Position numbers and translations under genes: made by a program
Shown: in pieces, positions 43,692 to 51,215 of the stretch
Layout of the letters: every line of letters starts with the position of its first letter
How positions within the stretch are numbered: position 1 is the first letter of the stretch
From: JBNPEO01 sp050490315
Lineage (GTDB): Bacteria > Actinomycetota > Actinomycetes > Actinomycetales > Micrococcaceae
Direction: 5' to 3'
Length of the DNA stretch: 64,000 bases
NCBI RefSeq assembly: GCF_050490315.1
Contig: NZ_JBNPEO010000002.1
Span: forward strand, 372,001-436,000
Notes under the pieces: generated by a model
What the model was told of the DNA's origin: nothing
Seen by the model: only the letters and a program-made list of their open reading frames with translations
Databases searched by the model: none

Positions 43692-44723
43692 TTAGGCGCC
43701 GTTAGCTGGCCACTCACCGCCAAGCATCTGAAGGAATTCGCCTTCGGAGACTACTTCAATGTGCTGCCCTTGATCATGAAGTTCCAAGACTCTGCGTGCT
43801 TTGCCCGTGACTCTGCCAGAGCGCAAGTCTGCCGCAACAAAACCATCCCCCACCACCAACACGTTAGTGCTTTTGGTCACCCTGCTATCTGGGGCAGCGC
43901 CTAGTTGTGCAGCGCGACGTTTGGCTTCCGGGCGCGGCAAGCCAAGGTTGCCGGTGAACACGATTCTTTGGCCAAACAGTGGATGCGCGGGGTCTGCATT
44001 GAGATTCGGTGCTGGGTTGGGGCCTTCTACTGGCCAATAGCCTTGCCTTACGCCTGCCCCGTATCCAGAGACAGTCTCGGGGGTCAAACTTCTGGAGAGT
44101 CTTTCCTCGAGTGCAGACCGGCTGGGCTTGGACAACTCATCAACGGCCGGATCGAAGGCTTCTTGACGAGGCTGTTGCATTCCCAAGGTGGAAAAGAGAG
44201 CTGGGACGCTGCTGGCTTGGTGGCGTCCGGCAATGTCGATCAGAATTCCGGCGCAAGCCCGGGCATCTTCCAAGGCGTCGTGGTGATTGAGCAAGGGAAC
44301 ACCAGCTTCGCGAGCCGCAAACGGGAGCGAGTTTGACACTAGCGAATAGCAACGGCGGGACAGGATCACCGTGCACACATAGTCAAAGGCCGGCCCAGGA
44401 AGCCCAGAGACTTCTAGCCCAGACCGGATAACCCCCAGGTCAAAGGCCGCGTTATGAGCGGCAAGAATGTCTCCGCCAATAAAGTCGCTGACTTCGTTAA
44501 ACACTTCGCCAAATCTCGGCGCTTGGGCAACGTCTTCAGGGTAGATGCCATGGATTTCAATGTTTCGCGGCTCAAAGTGATCGTGCCCTTCAGGTGGTCT
44601 AATCAACCAGTAGGCTTCGTCAACAACTTTCCCGTCGCGAACTTTACTCAGGCCCACCGAACATGGCGATCCTCGGAATCCGTTCGCTGTTTCGAAGTCA
44701 ATCGCCGTAAAGTCCAAAGCCAC
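43692..44723 (-). CDS. DnaQ-like 3'-5' exonuclease fused to a BRCT domain
   Basis: 343 residues. Residues 1-165 form a DEDDh exonuclease: AIDFETANG (Exo I), AAHNAAFDLGV (Exo II) and HHDALEDARACAGI (Exo III). After a linker, residues about 248-335 form a BRCT domain (LFGQRIVFTGNLGLPRPEAKRRAAQLGA, STNVLVVGD). This combination resembles the epsilon-like exonucleases of actinobacteria that may act in repair. The GTG start at 44723 has TAGAGT ending 6 bp upstream and no ribosome-binding site. Confidence 0.9.
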   Translation of the reverse strand: MALDFTAIDFETANGFRGSPCSVGLSKVRDGKVVDEAYWLIRPPEGHDHFEPRNIEIHGIYPEDVAQAPRFGEVFNEVSDFIGGDILAAHNAAFDLGVIRSGLEVSGLPGPAFDYVCTVILSRRCYSLVSNSLPFAAREAGVPLLNHHDALEDARACAGILIDIAGRHQASSVPALFSTLGMQQPRQEAFDPAVDELSKPSRSALEERLSRSLTPETVSGYGAGVRQGYWPVEGPNPAPNLNADPAHPLFGQRIVFTGNLGLPRPEAKRRAAQLGAAPDSRVTKSTNVLVVGDGFVAADLRSGRVTGKARRVLELHDQGQHIEVVSEGEFLQMLGGEWPANGA

Positions 44724-44804
44724 CGTAAAACTCTACCGCCCCAGCCCGGGCAGGGGCGCCTGTCGACGCAGTGATTTGCCAGACTCGTCCCGTATTCTGA
44801 GACG

Positions 44805-45551
44805 GTGAAACTTCCAGTAATGACTGACCTTGCTGTTGCTATGTTCGGCGGCGGCCCCATTCAGCCCAAGATGGCTTCGTTCCTGCCTCCGTGGCTTGAC
44901 CCTCAACACTTCCTGGCCGATCCTGCGTTGGCACCATGGGTAGTGCTGTTGGTTTGCGGCATCATTTTTGCCGAGACTGGCCTCTTAGTGGGATTCTTCC
45001 TGCCGGGTGACTCGATGCTTTTCACAGCCGGGCTGCTGGTGGCCACGGGAACCATCAAGTTCAACATTTTTGCTTTGGCGGCTCTGGTGATTGTGGCTGC
45101 CATCATCGGCAATCAGTGTGGATACTTCATTGGGCGCAAAGCAGGACCGGCCATCTTTAACCGGCCTAACTCCAAGCTATTCAAGCGCGAAAACGTTGAC
45201 AGCGCACACGCCTTTTTTGAAAAGCACGGCGGCAAGGCCCTAATTCTGGCTCGCTTTGTTCCGATCATTCGCACTTTTGTTCCGGTCATTGTTGGTGTGG
45301 CCCGAATGGATGCTCGCAAGTTCTTTGTGTTCAACGTCATCGGCGCCGTCTTGTGGGGCGGCGGCGTTACTCTTCTCGGCTACCTGCTGGGCGATCGTGT
45401 CCCGTGGGTCAAGGACAACTTGGATCTGATTTTTATCGTTATTGTGCTGGTCTCGGTGTTGCCGATTTTGATCGAAGTTATCCGTGGTTTCCTGGCCAAG
45501 CGCAAGGCCACCCGAACGGACTCCCCCGCCACAGAAGTTGAGCCTAAGTAG
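44805..45551 (+). CDS. DedA-family membrane protein
   Basis: 248 residues with about five helices. Family features: FAETGLLVGFFLPGDSMLFTAG, ILARFVPIIRTFVPVIVGVARM and FNVIGAVLWGGGVTLLGYLLG. DedA proteins flip polyprenyl phosphates or phospholipids; which one cannot be told. The GTG start at 44805 is supported by TATTCT ending 6 bp upstream (leaderless); an ATG five codons in is an alternative. Divergent from the exonuclease gene. Confidence 0.9.
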   Translation: MKLPVMTDLAVAMFGGGPIQPKMASFLPPWLDPQHFLADPALAPWVVLLVCGIIFAETGLLVGFFLPGDSMLFTAGLLVATGTIKFNIFALAALVIVAAIIGNQCGYFIGRKAGPAIFNRPNSKLFKRENVDSAHAFFEKHGGKALILARFVPIIRTFVPVIVGVARMDARKFFVFNVIGAVLWGGGVTLLGYLLGDRVPWVKDNLDLIFIVIVLVSVLPILIEVIRGFLAKRKATRTDSPATEVEPK

Positions 45552-45611
45552 ATTGCACGTGTGACTGCCCTGAGGGCTGAAAACAACCACATATGCTCGT
45601 CAGTTGGGTAC

Positions 45612-45661
45612 AAAAAATGGCGCTCGCCCTTGAAGTAAATTCAGGGCGAGCGCCATTTTTT
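45612..45661. terminator. Bidirectional terminator between dedA and rdgB
   Basis: Perfect 19-bp stem (45612-45630 with 45643-45661) whose outer part is A6/T6, so it has a T-run on both strands. It sits between the convergent dedA and rdgB genes. Confidence 0.95.
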
Positions 45662-45709
45662 GCCTCATGCTGATCAACAGCGGGGCGATCGCTAGCTCAG
45701 AGCCCCAAG

Positions 45710-46351
45710 CTAACTCAGGACCTCAATGATGCGCGGCAAGAGCGCGCGGAAGGCCTGACCGCGGTGACTGATGGCATTTTTCTCCTCGCTAGTAAGCTCT
45801 GCGCAGCTTCGGCCCTGTCCCTTCGGCTGAAGAATAGGGTCATAACCAAATCCGCCTTCGCCGCGAGGCTCGCGCAGCAACGTTCCTTCAAGCTGGCCGT
45901 ATTCAACTTCTTGACGCCCCGCGAAAACTTCTACCGAATAGCTCTCCGGAACTGCGAGCGCCGCTGCACAAACAAAAGCTGCGCCGCGGTGCTCGTCTGG
46001 CACATCGTTGAGCTGTGCCAAAAGCAGGTTGAGGTTCGCTGTATCGTCACCGTGTTTGCCGGACCAGCGTGCTGAGAAGATTCCAGGCGCACCTCCTAAG
46101 ACGTCGACGGCGAGCCCAGAATCATCAGCGATGGCCACCAGGCCAGTTGCTTGCGCCACGGCTGTTGCCTTCAGCAGCGAGTTCTCCGCGAACGTCACAC
46201 CAGTTTCAACAACGTCGGCAGCACCAGCGGAGCGAGCGTCCACTACTTGCGTGTCTACGTCCAGACCGGGCATCTGTCCGCGCAGGAGCTCACGCAGCTC
46301 TTTGAGTTTTCCCTCATTGTGGGTGGCTAGCACCAGTTTGGGACCCGTCAT
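45710..46351 (-). CDS. rdgB: dITP/XTP pyrophosphatase
   Basis: 213-residue Ham1/RdgB-type nucleoside-triphosphate pyrophosphatase that removes inosine and xanthosine triphosphates from the pool. Motifs: LATHNEGKLKELRELL, AIADDSGLAVDVLGGAPGIFSARW and EGGFGYDPI. Its ATG shares one base with the rph stop codon (TGATG), so it is the last gene of the clpS-DUF2017-murI-MBL-rph-rdgB unit. Confidence 0.96.
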   Translation of the reverse strand: MTGPKLVLATHNEGKLKELRELLRGQMPGLDVDTQVVDARSAGAADVVETGVTFAENSLLKATAVAQATGLVAIADDSGLAVDVLGGAPGIFSARWSGKHGDDTANLNLLLAQLNDVPDEHRGAAFVCAAALAVPESYSVEVFAGRQEVEYGQLEGTLLREPRGEGGFGYDPILQPKGQGRSCAELTSEEKNAISHRGQAFRALLPRIIEVLS

Positions 46352-47103
46352 CAGACGCCCAGAGTCTCTCGCTGAATGCTGCTGAGCTCGGTGGTGCCAA
46401 TCAGCGCGAGGTCTAGCAAGCTATTGAGTTCATCGCGGTCAAAAGGCGCGCCCTCGGCGGTGCCCTGAACTTCCACAAATTTTCCGGAACCGGTGACTAC
46501 AACGTTCATGTCTGTCTCGGCTCGGACGTCTTCAACATAGGGCAAGTCCAACATTGGAACACCGTCAATGATGCCCACAGAGATCGCAGAAACTGTGTCA
46601 ATCAGTGGTTGGGCGTTTTTGCTAATGAGCTTGTTTTCCTTCGCGTAAGCGATCGCGTCGGCGAGCGCCACGTAGGCGCCGGTGATCGCGGCTGTGCGCG
46701 TTCCGCCGTCGGCCTGAAGAACATCACAGTCCAAAACAATGGTGTTTTCGCCTAAAGCTTTGGTGTCGATGATGGAGCGCAAGGAGCGGCCAATCAGTCG
46801 TGAGATTTCGTGGGTGCGGCCACCGATTTTTCCCTTGACTGATTCGCGGGAGTTACGGGTATTCGTGGCACGCGGAAGCATGGCGTATTCGGCAGTGACC
46901 CACCCCGTACCTTCGCCCTTGAGCCAGCGCGGCACACCGGGAGTGAGGGAAGCGGTGCACAAAACACGGGTATTACCGAATTCGATGAGCGCTGAACCTT
47001 CGGCCTGCTTGGACCAGCCGCGGGTGATGGTGATGGGACGCAGTTGATCAGGTGCGCGGCCATCGGCGCGGACAATTGCAGCAGATGTTTCTTGGGAAGT
47101 CAT
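46351..47103 (-). CDS. rph: Ribonuclease PH
   Basis: 250-residue phosphorolytic 3'-5' exoribonuclease that trims tRNA precursors. It shows VLCTASLTPGVPRWLKGEGTGWVTAEYAMLPRAT, the family N-terminal block, plus IGRSLRSIIDTKALGENTIVLDCDVLQADGGTRTAAITGAYVALADA. TAAGCT ends 7 bp before the ATG, and GGGGATC in the same gap could serve as a ribosome-binding site; an internal promoter here is possible. It follows the MBL gene by 43 bp. Confidence 0.96.
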   Translation of the reverse strand: MTSQETSAAIVRADGRAPDQLRPITITRGWSKQAEGSALIEFGNTRVLCTASLTPGVPRWLKGEGTGWVTAEYAMLPRATNTRNSRESVKGKIGGRTHEISRLIGRSLRSIIDTKALGENTIVLDCDVLQADGGTRTAAITGAYVALADAIAYAKENKLISKNAQPLIDTVSAISVGIIDGVPMLDLPYVEDVRAETDMNVVVTGSGKFVEVQGTAEGAPFDRDELNSLLDLALIGTTELSSIQRETLGV

Positions 47104-47146
47104 GATCCCCAGCTTATCCGGCCCACCGCCGAGAAGGAGTACCGGC

Positions 47147-47941
47147 TTAGAGCTCGTAGTGGACGCCAGCCACCGCTACGGCCACCTCCGCGCCCAATGC
47201 TTCGCGAGCCTCCGCAGCCACGGTGGTGGTGGAAGTCCACACCGGTATATGGGTCAGGAGCAGCCTTTTTGCTCCGGCACGGCGTGCTGCCTCACCGGCG
47301 CGTTTTCCGGTGAGATGCACGTCCTTGATGCTGTCATCCCGGCCTTCTTCAAAAGCTGCTTCGCACAAAAACATGTCTGAATTCACTGCCGCATCTTCTA
47401 GGCCTTGGCATGAATCAGTGTCCCCGGAATAGCAGAGCACTTTAGTCACGGGCCCGTCAGTACCTAGCTCGGTGCATTCCACACGGAGAGCATAGGCCTC
47501 TTCAACGGGATGATTGACCGCGTAGGGGGTTACGGTAAACGGACCTACTGTTACTGATTCCCGCTCGGCCCAGTTGGAGAAGTCGAACTCTTCATGCATA
47601 CCCGGGTCTAAATCCAAACCGTAGGCCGTGGCCATCCGGTCAGCCGTAGCTGCTGGCCCCCATACGGGGATCCGGCCGCGGTCCCATCCTCCGGGCTTCC
47701 AGCGGACGGCAACGTGGAGACCACACAAGTCCATGCAGTGGTCTGGGTGTAAGTGGGTCAAGAAAATCGCGTCGATATCTTCAAGATCGGTGTAACGCTG
47801 GATGGCGCCCAGTGCACCGGACCCTAAGTCCATCACAATCTTCCAGCGTCGCTCGCCGTCTTCGGCGGTTAACAAATAGCACGACGCCGGCGAACCAGGG
47901 CCGGGGAAACTCCCCGTGCAGCCCACAATGGTGAGTTTCAT
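47147..47941 (-). CDS. MBL-fold metallohydrolase (RNase Z-like / cyclic-nucleotide phosphodiesterase-like)
   Basis: 264 residues with the metallo-beta-lactamase motif FLTHLHPDHCMDLCGL, a later histidine in YAVNHPVEEAYALRV, aspartate in CYSGDTDSC and LLLTHIPVW. It resembles RNase Z-type and related actinobacterial phosphodiesterases encoded next to murI and rph in this suborder. ATG 47941 overlaps the murI stop by 4 bp. Exact substrate unproven. Confidence 0.85.
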   Translation of the reverse strand: MKLTIVGCTGSFPGPGSPASCYLLTAEDGERRWKIVMDLGSGALGAIQRYTDLEDIDAIFLTHLHPDHCMDLCGLHVAVRWKPGGWDRGRIPVWGPAATADRMATAYGLDLDPGMHEEFDFSNWAERESVTVGPFTVTPYAVNHPVEEAYALRVECTELGTDGPVTKVLCYSGDTDSCQGLEDAAVNSDMFLCEAAFEEGRDDSIKDVHLTGKRAGEAARRAGAKRLLLTHIPVWTSTTTVAAEAREALGAEVAVAVAGVHYEL

Positions 47942-48900
47942 TTGGAGTCCCGCTTCACAAAGTGTGAGATGCGTGGTGCGGAAACGGCTTCCCGCGCTGC
48001 GACGATCATTTCCGGGGTGATCCGAGCAAGGCTACCAGTGGGGTAATACGCGGCCACATGATCTACGTGTTGAACGCTGAGAACTTCCGGCCCTAGGAAG
48101 CGCCGAGCCAACCGTTCAAAGGATGCAGCATCTCCTGTGGCAATAAAGCTGTGTTGCGGGGGCTCCGGTGAAGTCCGTTGCAAGTCGTGGCTCACCAAGG
48201 CACGGTAAACGTCTTTAGCGGTTTCCTCCGCGCTTGAGACCAGAGTGACGTCTTCCCCCATAACGTAAGAAATTACACCAGTTAGTAGCGGGTAGTGCGT
48301 GCACCCTAGAACCACTGTGTCCACCTGGGCAGCTTTGAGTGGCGCTAAGTATTCCTGGGCCACCGCCAAAAGTTCTGGACCGGTGGTGATTCCAGCTTCA
48401 ACAAATGAAACGAATTCCGGGCAGGCGGCTGAAGTAATGCTCAGCTCTGGGGCTGCAGCAAACGTGTCTTCATAGGCGCGCGAGCCCACCGTGGCAGAGG
48501 TACCAATCACACCTACTCTGCCGTTGCGGGTTGCTGCCACGGCGCGCCGCACTGCTGGCTGAATGACCTCAATGACGGGGATGCCATACCGGGCCGTGTA
48601 CCGCTCACGGGCATCCCGGAGCACAGCCGCTGAAGCCGAATTGCAGGCAATCGTCAGAAGCTTCACCCCGGAATCAACTAGCTCGTCCATCACCCCCAGT
48701 GCGTTGGCGCGCACTTCAGCAATCGGTAGCGGGCCGTACGGTCCGTTAGCCGTGTCCCCCACGTAAAGAATTGCTTCGCTGGGGAGCTGGTCAATCACCG
48801 AGCGGGCAACAGTTAGTCCTCCCACTCCGGAGTCGAAGATCCCGATGGGCCGCTCAGCTGCGTCAGTTGCGCCGCTAACCGGGTTGTTGAGCTGGCTCAT
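47938..48900 (-). CDS. murI: Glutamate racemase
   Basis: 320 residues; makes D-glutamate for peptidoglycan. GIFDSGVGGLTVAR carries the conserved aspartate; the two catalytic cysteines lie in TIACNSASA (usually CNTAS) and VVLGCTHYPLL. About 50 residues longer than the E. coli-like core, mainly at the C-terminus. Both ends overlap neighbours by 4 bp, so it is translated in a chain with the DUF2017 and MBL genes. Confidence 0.95.
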   Translation of the reverse strand: MSQLNNPVSGATDAAERPIGIFDSGVGGLTVARSVIDQLPSEAILYVGDTANGPYGPLPIAEVRANALGVMDELVDSGVKLLTIACNSASAAVLRDARERYTARYGIPVIEVIQPAVRRAVAATRNGRVGVIGTSATVGSRAYEDTFAAAPELSITSAACPEFVSFVEAGITTGPELLAVAQEYLAPLKAAQVDTVVLGCTHYPLLTGVISYVMGEDVTLVSSAEETAKDVYRALVSHDLQRTSPEPPQHSFIATGDAASFERLARRFLGPEVLSVQHVDHVAAYYPTGSLARITPEMIVAAREAVSAPRISHFVKRDSK

Positions 48901-49496
48901 GCGTTCCTACCCGTGGTGCGTCTTCGCGCCCCAAGACCCTCAAGCAGTGCCTGAAGCAGAGATTCTTGGAGCCACGTGACGAAGTTATAAACCAGGGCTA
49001 AATAGGCCTCAACATCTTCTGCCTTGGGCCAGTCTTGAACCAAGTGAATTGCCTCAGCGTCGGCTGCATCCTTGATGTTCAGTCGTTCGGCCAGCACTAA
49101 ACGCACGTCGTTGAGGGCCGAGGAGAAGTACCGTGCATCGTCATCGCTGAGAACTAGTTCTTGACGATCCAGCACTAGTGCGGCGGCGCGTAGCGCCCCG
49201 GTTTTTGTGGACCGGATGGACCGTTCAGTCAACTGGCGAAACTCAAGTGCGGAGTCGGCGTCGTCCTTAATGGCGTCCGGAAGCAAGCGCTTTAGCGCGC
49301 TGTCCGTGGGAACTGAAACGTCCATGTCCAAACCCAACATGGCTGTCAGTGGGTCTTCAGACTCAGCTGTGGCGGGTTCTAGCAGCGAAATGACGTCAGC
49401 AAAAAGGTTCCGGAGGAGATCCCGTTCGTTGGTTTCGAGCTGACCCGTGATTCCTTTAAGGCCAGAAATAAAAGCTTTAGCCACGCTGTCCCCCAT
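48897..49496 (-). CDS. DUF2017 family protein
   Basis: About 199 residues, mostly helical, beginning MGDSVAKAFISGLKGITGQLETNERDLLRNLFADVISLLEP. DUF2017 proteins are actinobacterial and nearly always follow clpS, as here, suggesting a link to the Clp/N-end-rule pathway, but no activity is known. The start overlaps the clpS end by 20 bp; a GTG four codons later (after GGGGGAC) is an equally good start. Confidence 0.85.
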   Translation of the reverse strand: MGDSVAKAFISGLKGITGQLETNERDLLRNLFADVISLLEPATAESEDPLTAMLGLDMDVSVPTDSALKRLLPDAIKDDADSALEFRQLTERSIRSTKTGALRAAALVLDRQELVLSDDDARYFSSALNDVRLVLAERLNIKDAADAEAIHLVQDWPKAEDVEAYLALVYNFVTWLQESLLQALLEGLGARRRTTGRNA

Positions 49497-49842
49497 TTCC
49501 CTGTGAACCGCCAGCCTGTTCAACAGTGGCCCACAAACCAAAACCATGCATGGCTACCACGTGACGCTCAACTTGTTCTTTGGCACCGTGCGCCACAATC
49601 GCGCGTCCTTTGCGGTGGACTTCAAGCATCAATTTATTGGCCTTGGACTCGGAAAATCCAAAATAGCTTTGAAAAACGTAACTCACGTAGCTCATCAGGT
49701 TGACCGGATCATCCCAAATAACCAGATTCCACGGGGTGTCGGTGGCTGCAAGCTCCTCGGTCTGGCGGTGTTCTTCGGTCCTTGGTTTGACCGTCACTGC
49801 CGCACGAGGCAACAAAACGGCGGCGCGGTGGCGAGTGCTCAT
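49477..49842 (-). CDS. clpS: ATP-dependent Clp protease adaptor
   Basis: 121 residues. The ClpS core is clear: DTPWNLVIWDDPVNLMSYVSYVFQSYFGFSESKANKLMLEVHRKGRAIVAHG, ending ERHVVAMHGFGLWATVE. ClpS delivers N-end-rule substrates to ClpA/ClpC. TAGAAT (49849-49854) ends 6 bp before the ATG and no ribosome-binding site fits, so the transcript is likely leaderless. It is the first gene of the operon running to rdgB, and its promoter overlaps that of divergent pncB. Confidence 0.95.
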   Translation of the reverse strand: MSTRHRAAVLLPRAAVTVKPRTEEHRQTEELAATDTPWNLVIWDDPVNLMSYVSYVFQSYFGFSESKANKLMLEVHRKGRAIVAHGAKEQVERHVVAMHGFGLWATVEQAGGSQGNGGQRG

Positions 49843-49880
49843 CTGTCCATTCTACGGTTGTGGACATTAGAGTAAATTTC

Positions 49881-51209
49881 GTGAGCACATCAGCCGGCTG
49901 GGACCACCCACGCGCCTCCTTGTACACCGACCACTACGAATTGACGATGCTTCAGGCTTCGCTGCACTCTGGCGCGGCGCACCGGAAGTCCGTTTTTGAA
50001 GCATTTGCGCGTCGATTGCCTGACGGGCGTCGGTACGGGATTGTGGCCGGAACCGGGCGTCTACTCGAGGGAATTGCCAACTTCCGTTTTACCGACGTTG
50101 AGCTAAACTTCTTGCGAGACACCAAGGTAGTCAACGCGGAGACGCTGGAATATTTAGCGTCCTACAAGTTCAGCGGCGATATATGGGGCTACCCAGAGGG
50201 TGAAGCGTACTTCCCGAATTCCCCCATTTTGATGGTGGAATCCACCTTCGCCGAGGCCTGCATCCTGGAAACCTATGTACTCTCGATCCTCAACCACGAC
50301 TCCGCGATTGCCTCTGCCGCCTCGCGTATGACCACTGCGGCGGGTGGGCGTCCTTGCATTGAGATGGGCTCACGCCGAACCCACGAGGAAGCAGCCGTGG
50401 CCTCAGCACGCGCCGCGATCATTGCCGGATTCGATTCCACCTCAAACCTCGAGGCCGGCCTTCGCTACGGGGTCAAAACCGTAGGCACCGCGGCCCACTC
50501 ATTTACGCTCTTGCACAACACCGAGCGTGAAGCGTTTGCCGCCCAGCTTGATTCCATGGGCAAGGAAACCTCGCTGCTCGTTGACACGTACGACGTCGAG
50601 GCCGCCGTCCGCACGGCCGTTGACTTGGCCGGACCTGAGTTAGGTGCTGTGCGCTTGGACTCTGGCGACTTGGTGACTCAAGCCCAATGGGTGCGTCGTT
50701 TGCTGGATGACTTGGGCAACGTCAATACACAAATTGTGGTGACCTCTGATCTAGACGAGTACGCCATTGCGGCTTTGCAGTCAGCCCCGGTCGATACCTA
50801 CGGTGTGGGAACTTCGCTGGTAACCGGTTCCGGCGCACCGACGGCCAGCATGGTCTACAAACTCGTCAGCCGTACGGATGAGACGGGAGAGTTCGTCTCA
50901 GTTGCCAAAGCTGCCAAAAATAAAACCAGTGTGGGTGGTCGCAAATACGCGCTGCGTCAACTGAACGAACGTGGCGTGGCCACGGCAGAGGTGGTGGGCA
51001 TTGGCCACCACCCGGCCGACGATGGCAACGACCGTGAGCTATTGGTGCAATTTATGAAAGATGGTGAGCTATTGCCTGGCTGGACGGGCAACGAAGGTGT
51101 CACCCGCGCCCAGCAACGCTACGAAGCGACAATGGCTGAACTGCCCGTGGTGGTCAACCGCCTTCAACGTGGCGAGCCCGCTATTCCTACTGTCTTCGAA
51201 ACCGAGTAA
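49881..51209 (+). CDS. pncB: Nicotinate phosphoribosyltransferase
   Basis: 442-residue NAD-salvage enzyme making nicotinate mononucleotide from nicotinate and PRPP. Landmarks: ASLYTDHYELTMLQASLHSG, KSVFEAFARRLPDGRRYGIVAG, EMGSRRTHEEAAVASARAA, GTAAHSFTLLH and VRLDSGDL. The GTG at 49881 gives the usual VSTSAGWDHPRASLYTD; an in-frame GTG at 49860 is possible but lies upstream of the putative -10 (TAGAGT, 49868-49873), which ends 7 bp before 49881. Complements the de novo NAD operon at 23.6-29.4 kb; no NrtR-like box is visible here. Confidence 0.94.
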   Translation: MSTSAGWDHPRASLYTDHYELTMLQASLHSGAAHRKSVFEAFARRLPDGRRYGIVAGTGRLLEGIANFRFTDVELNFLRDTKVVNAETLEYLASYKFSGDIWGYPEGEAYFPNSPILMVESTFAEACILETYVLSILNHDSAIASAASRMTTAAGGRPCIEMGSRRTHEEAAVASARAAIIAGFDSTSNLEAGLRYGVKTVGTAAHSFTLLHNTEREAFAAQLDSMGKETSLLVDTYDVEAAVRTAVDLAGPELGAVRLDSGDLVTQAQWVRRLLDDLGNVNTQIVVTSDLDEYAIAALQSAPVDTYGVGTSLVTGSGAPTASMVYKLVSRTDETGEFVSVAKAAKNKTSVGGRKYALRQLNERGVATAEVVGIGHHPADDGNDRELLVQFMKDGELLPGWTGNEGVTRAQQRYEATMAELPVVVNRLQRGEPAIPTVFETE

Positions 51210-51215
51210 TACAGG

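Noticed and set aside
49844..49866. TGTGGAC half-site near pncB as a branched-chain amino-acid operator like those at ilvB/ilvD
   Set aside because: Flanking genes are unrelated to that pathway and the spacing differs; chance similarity is more likely, although the inverted repeat itself is noted.
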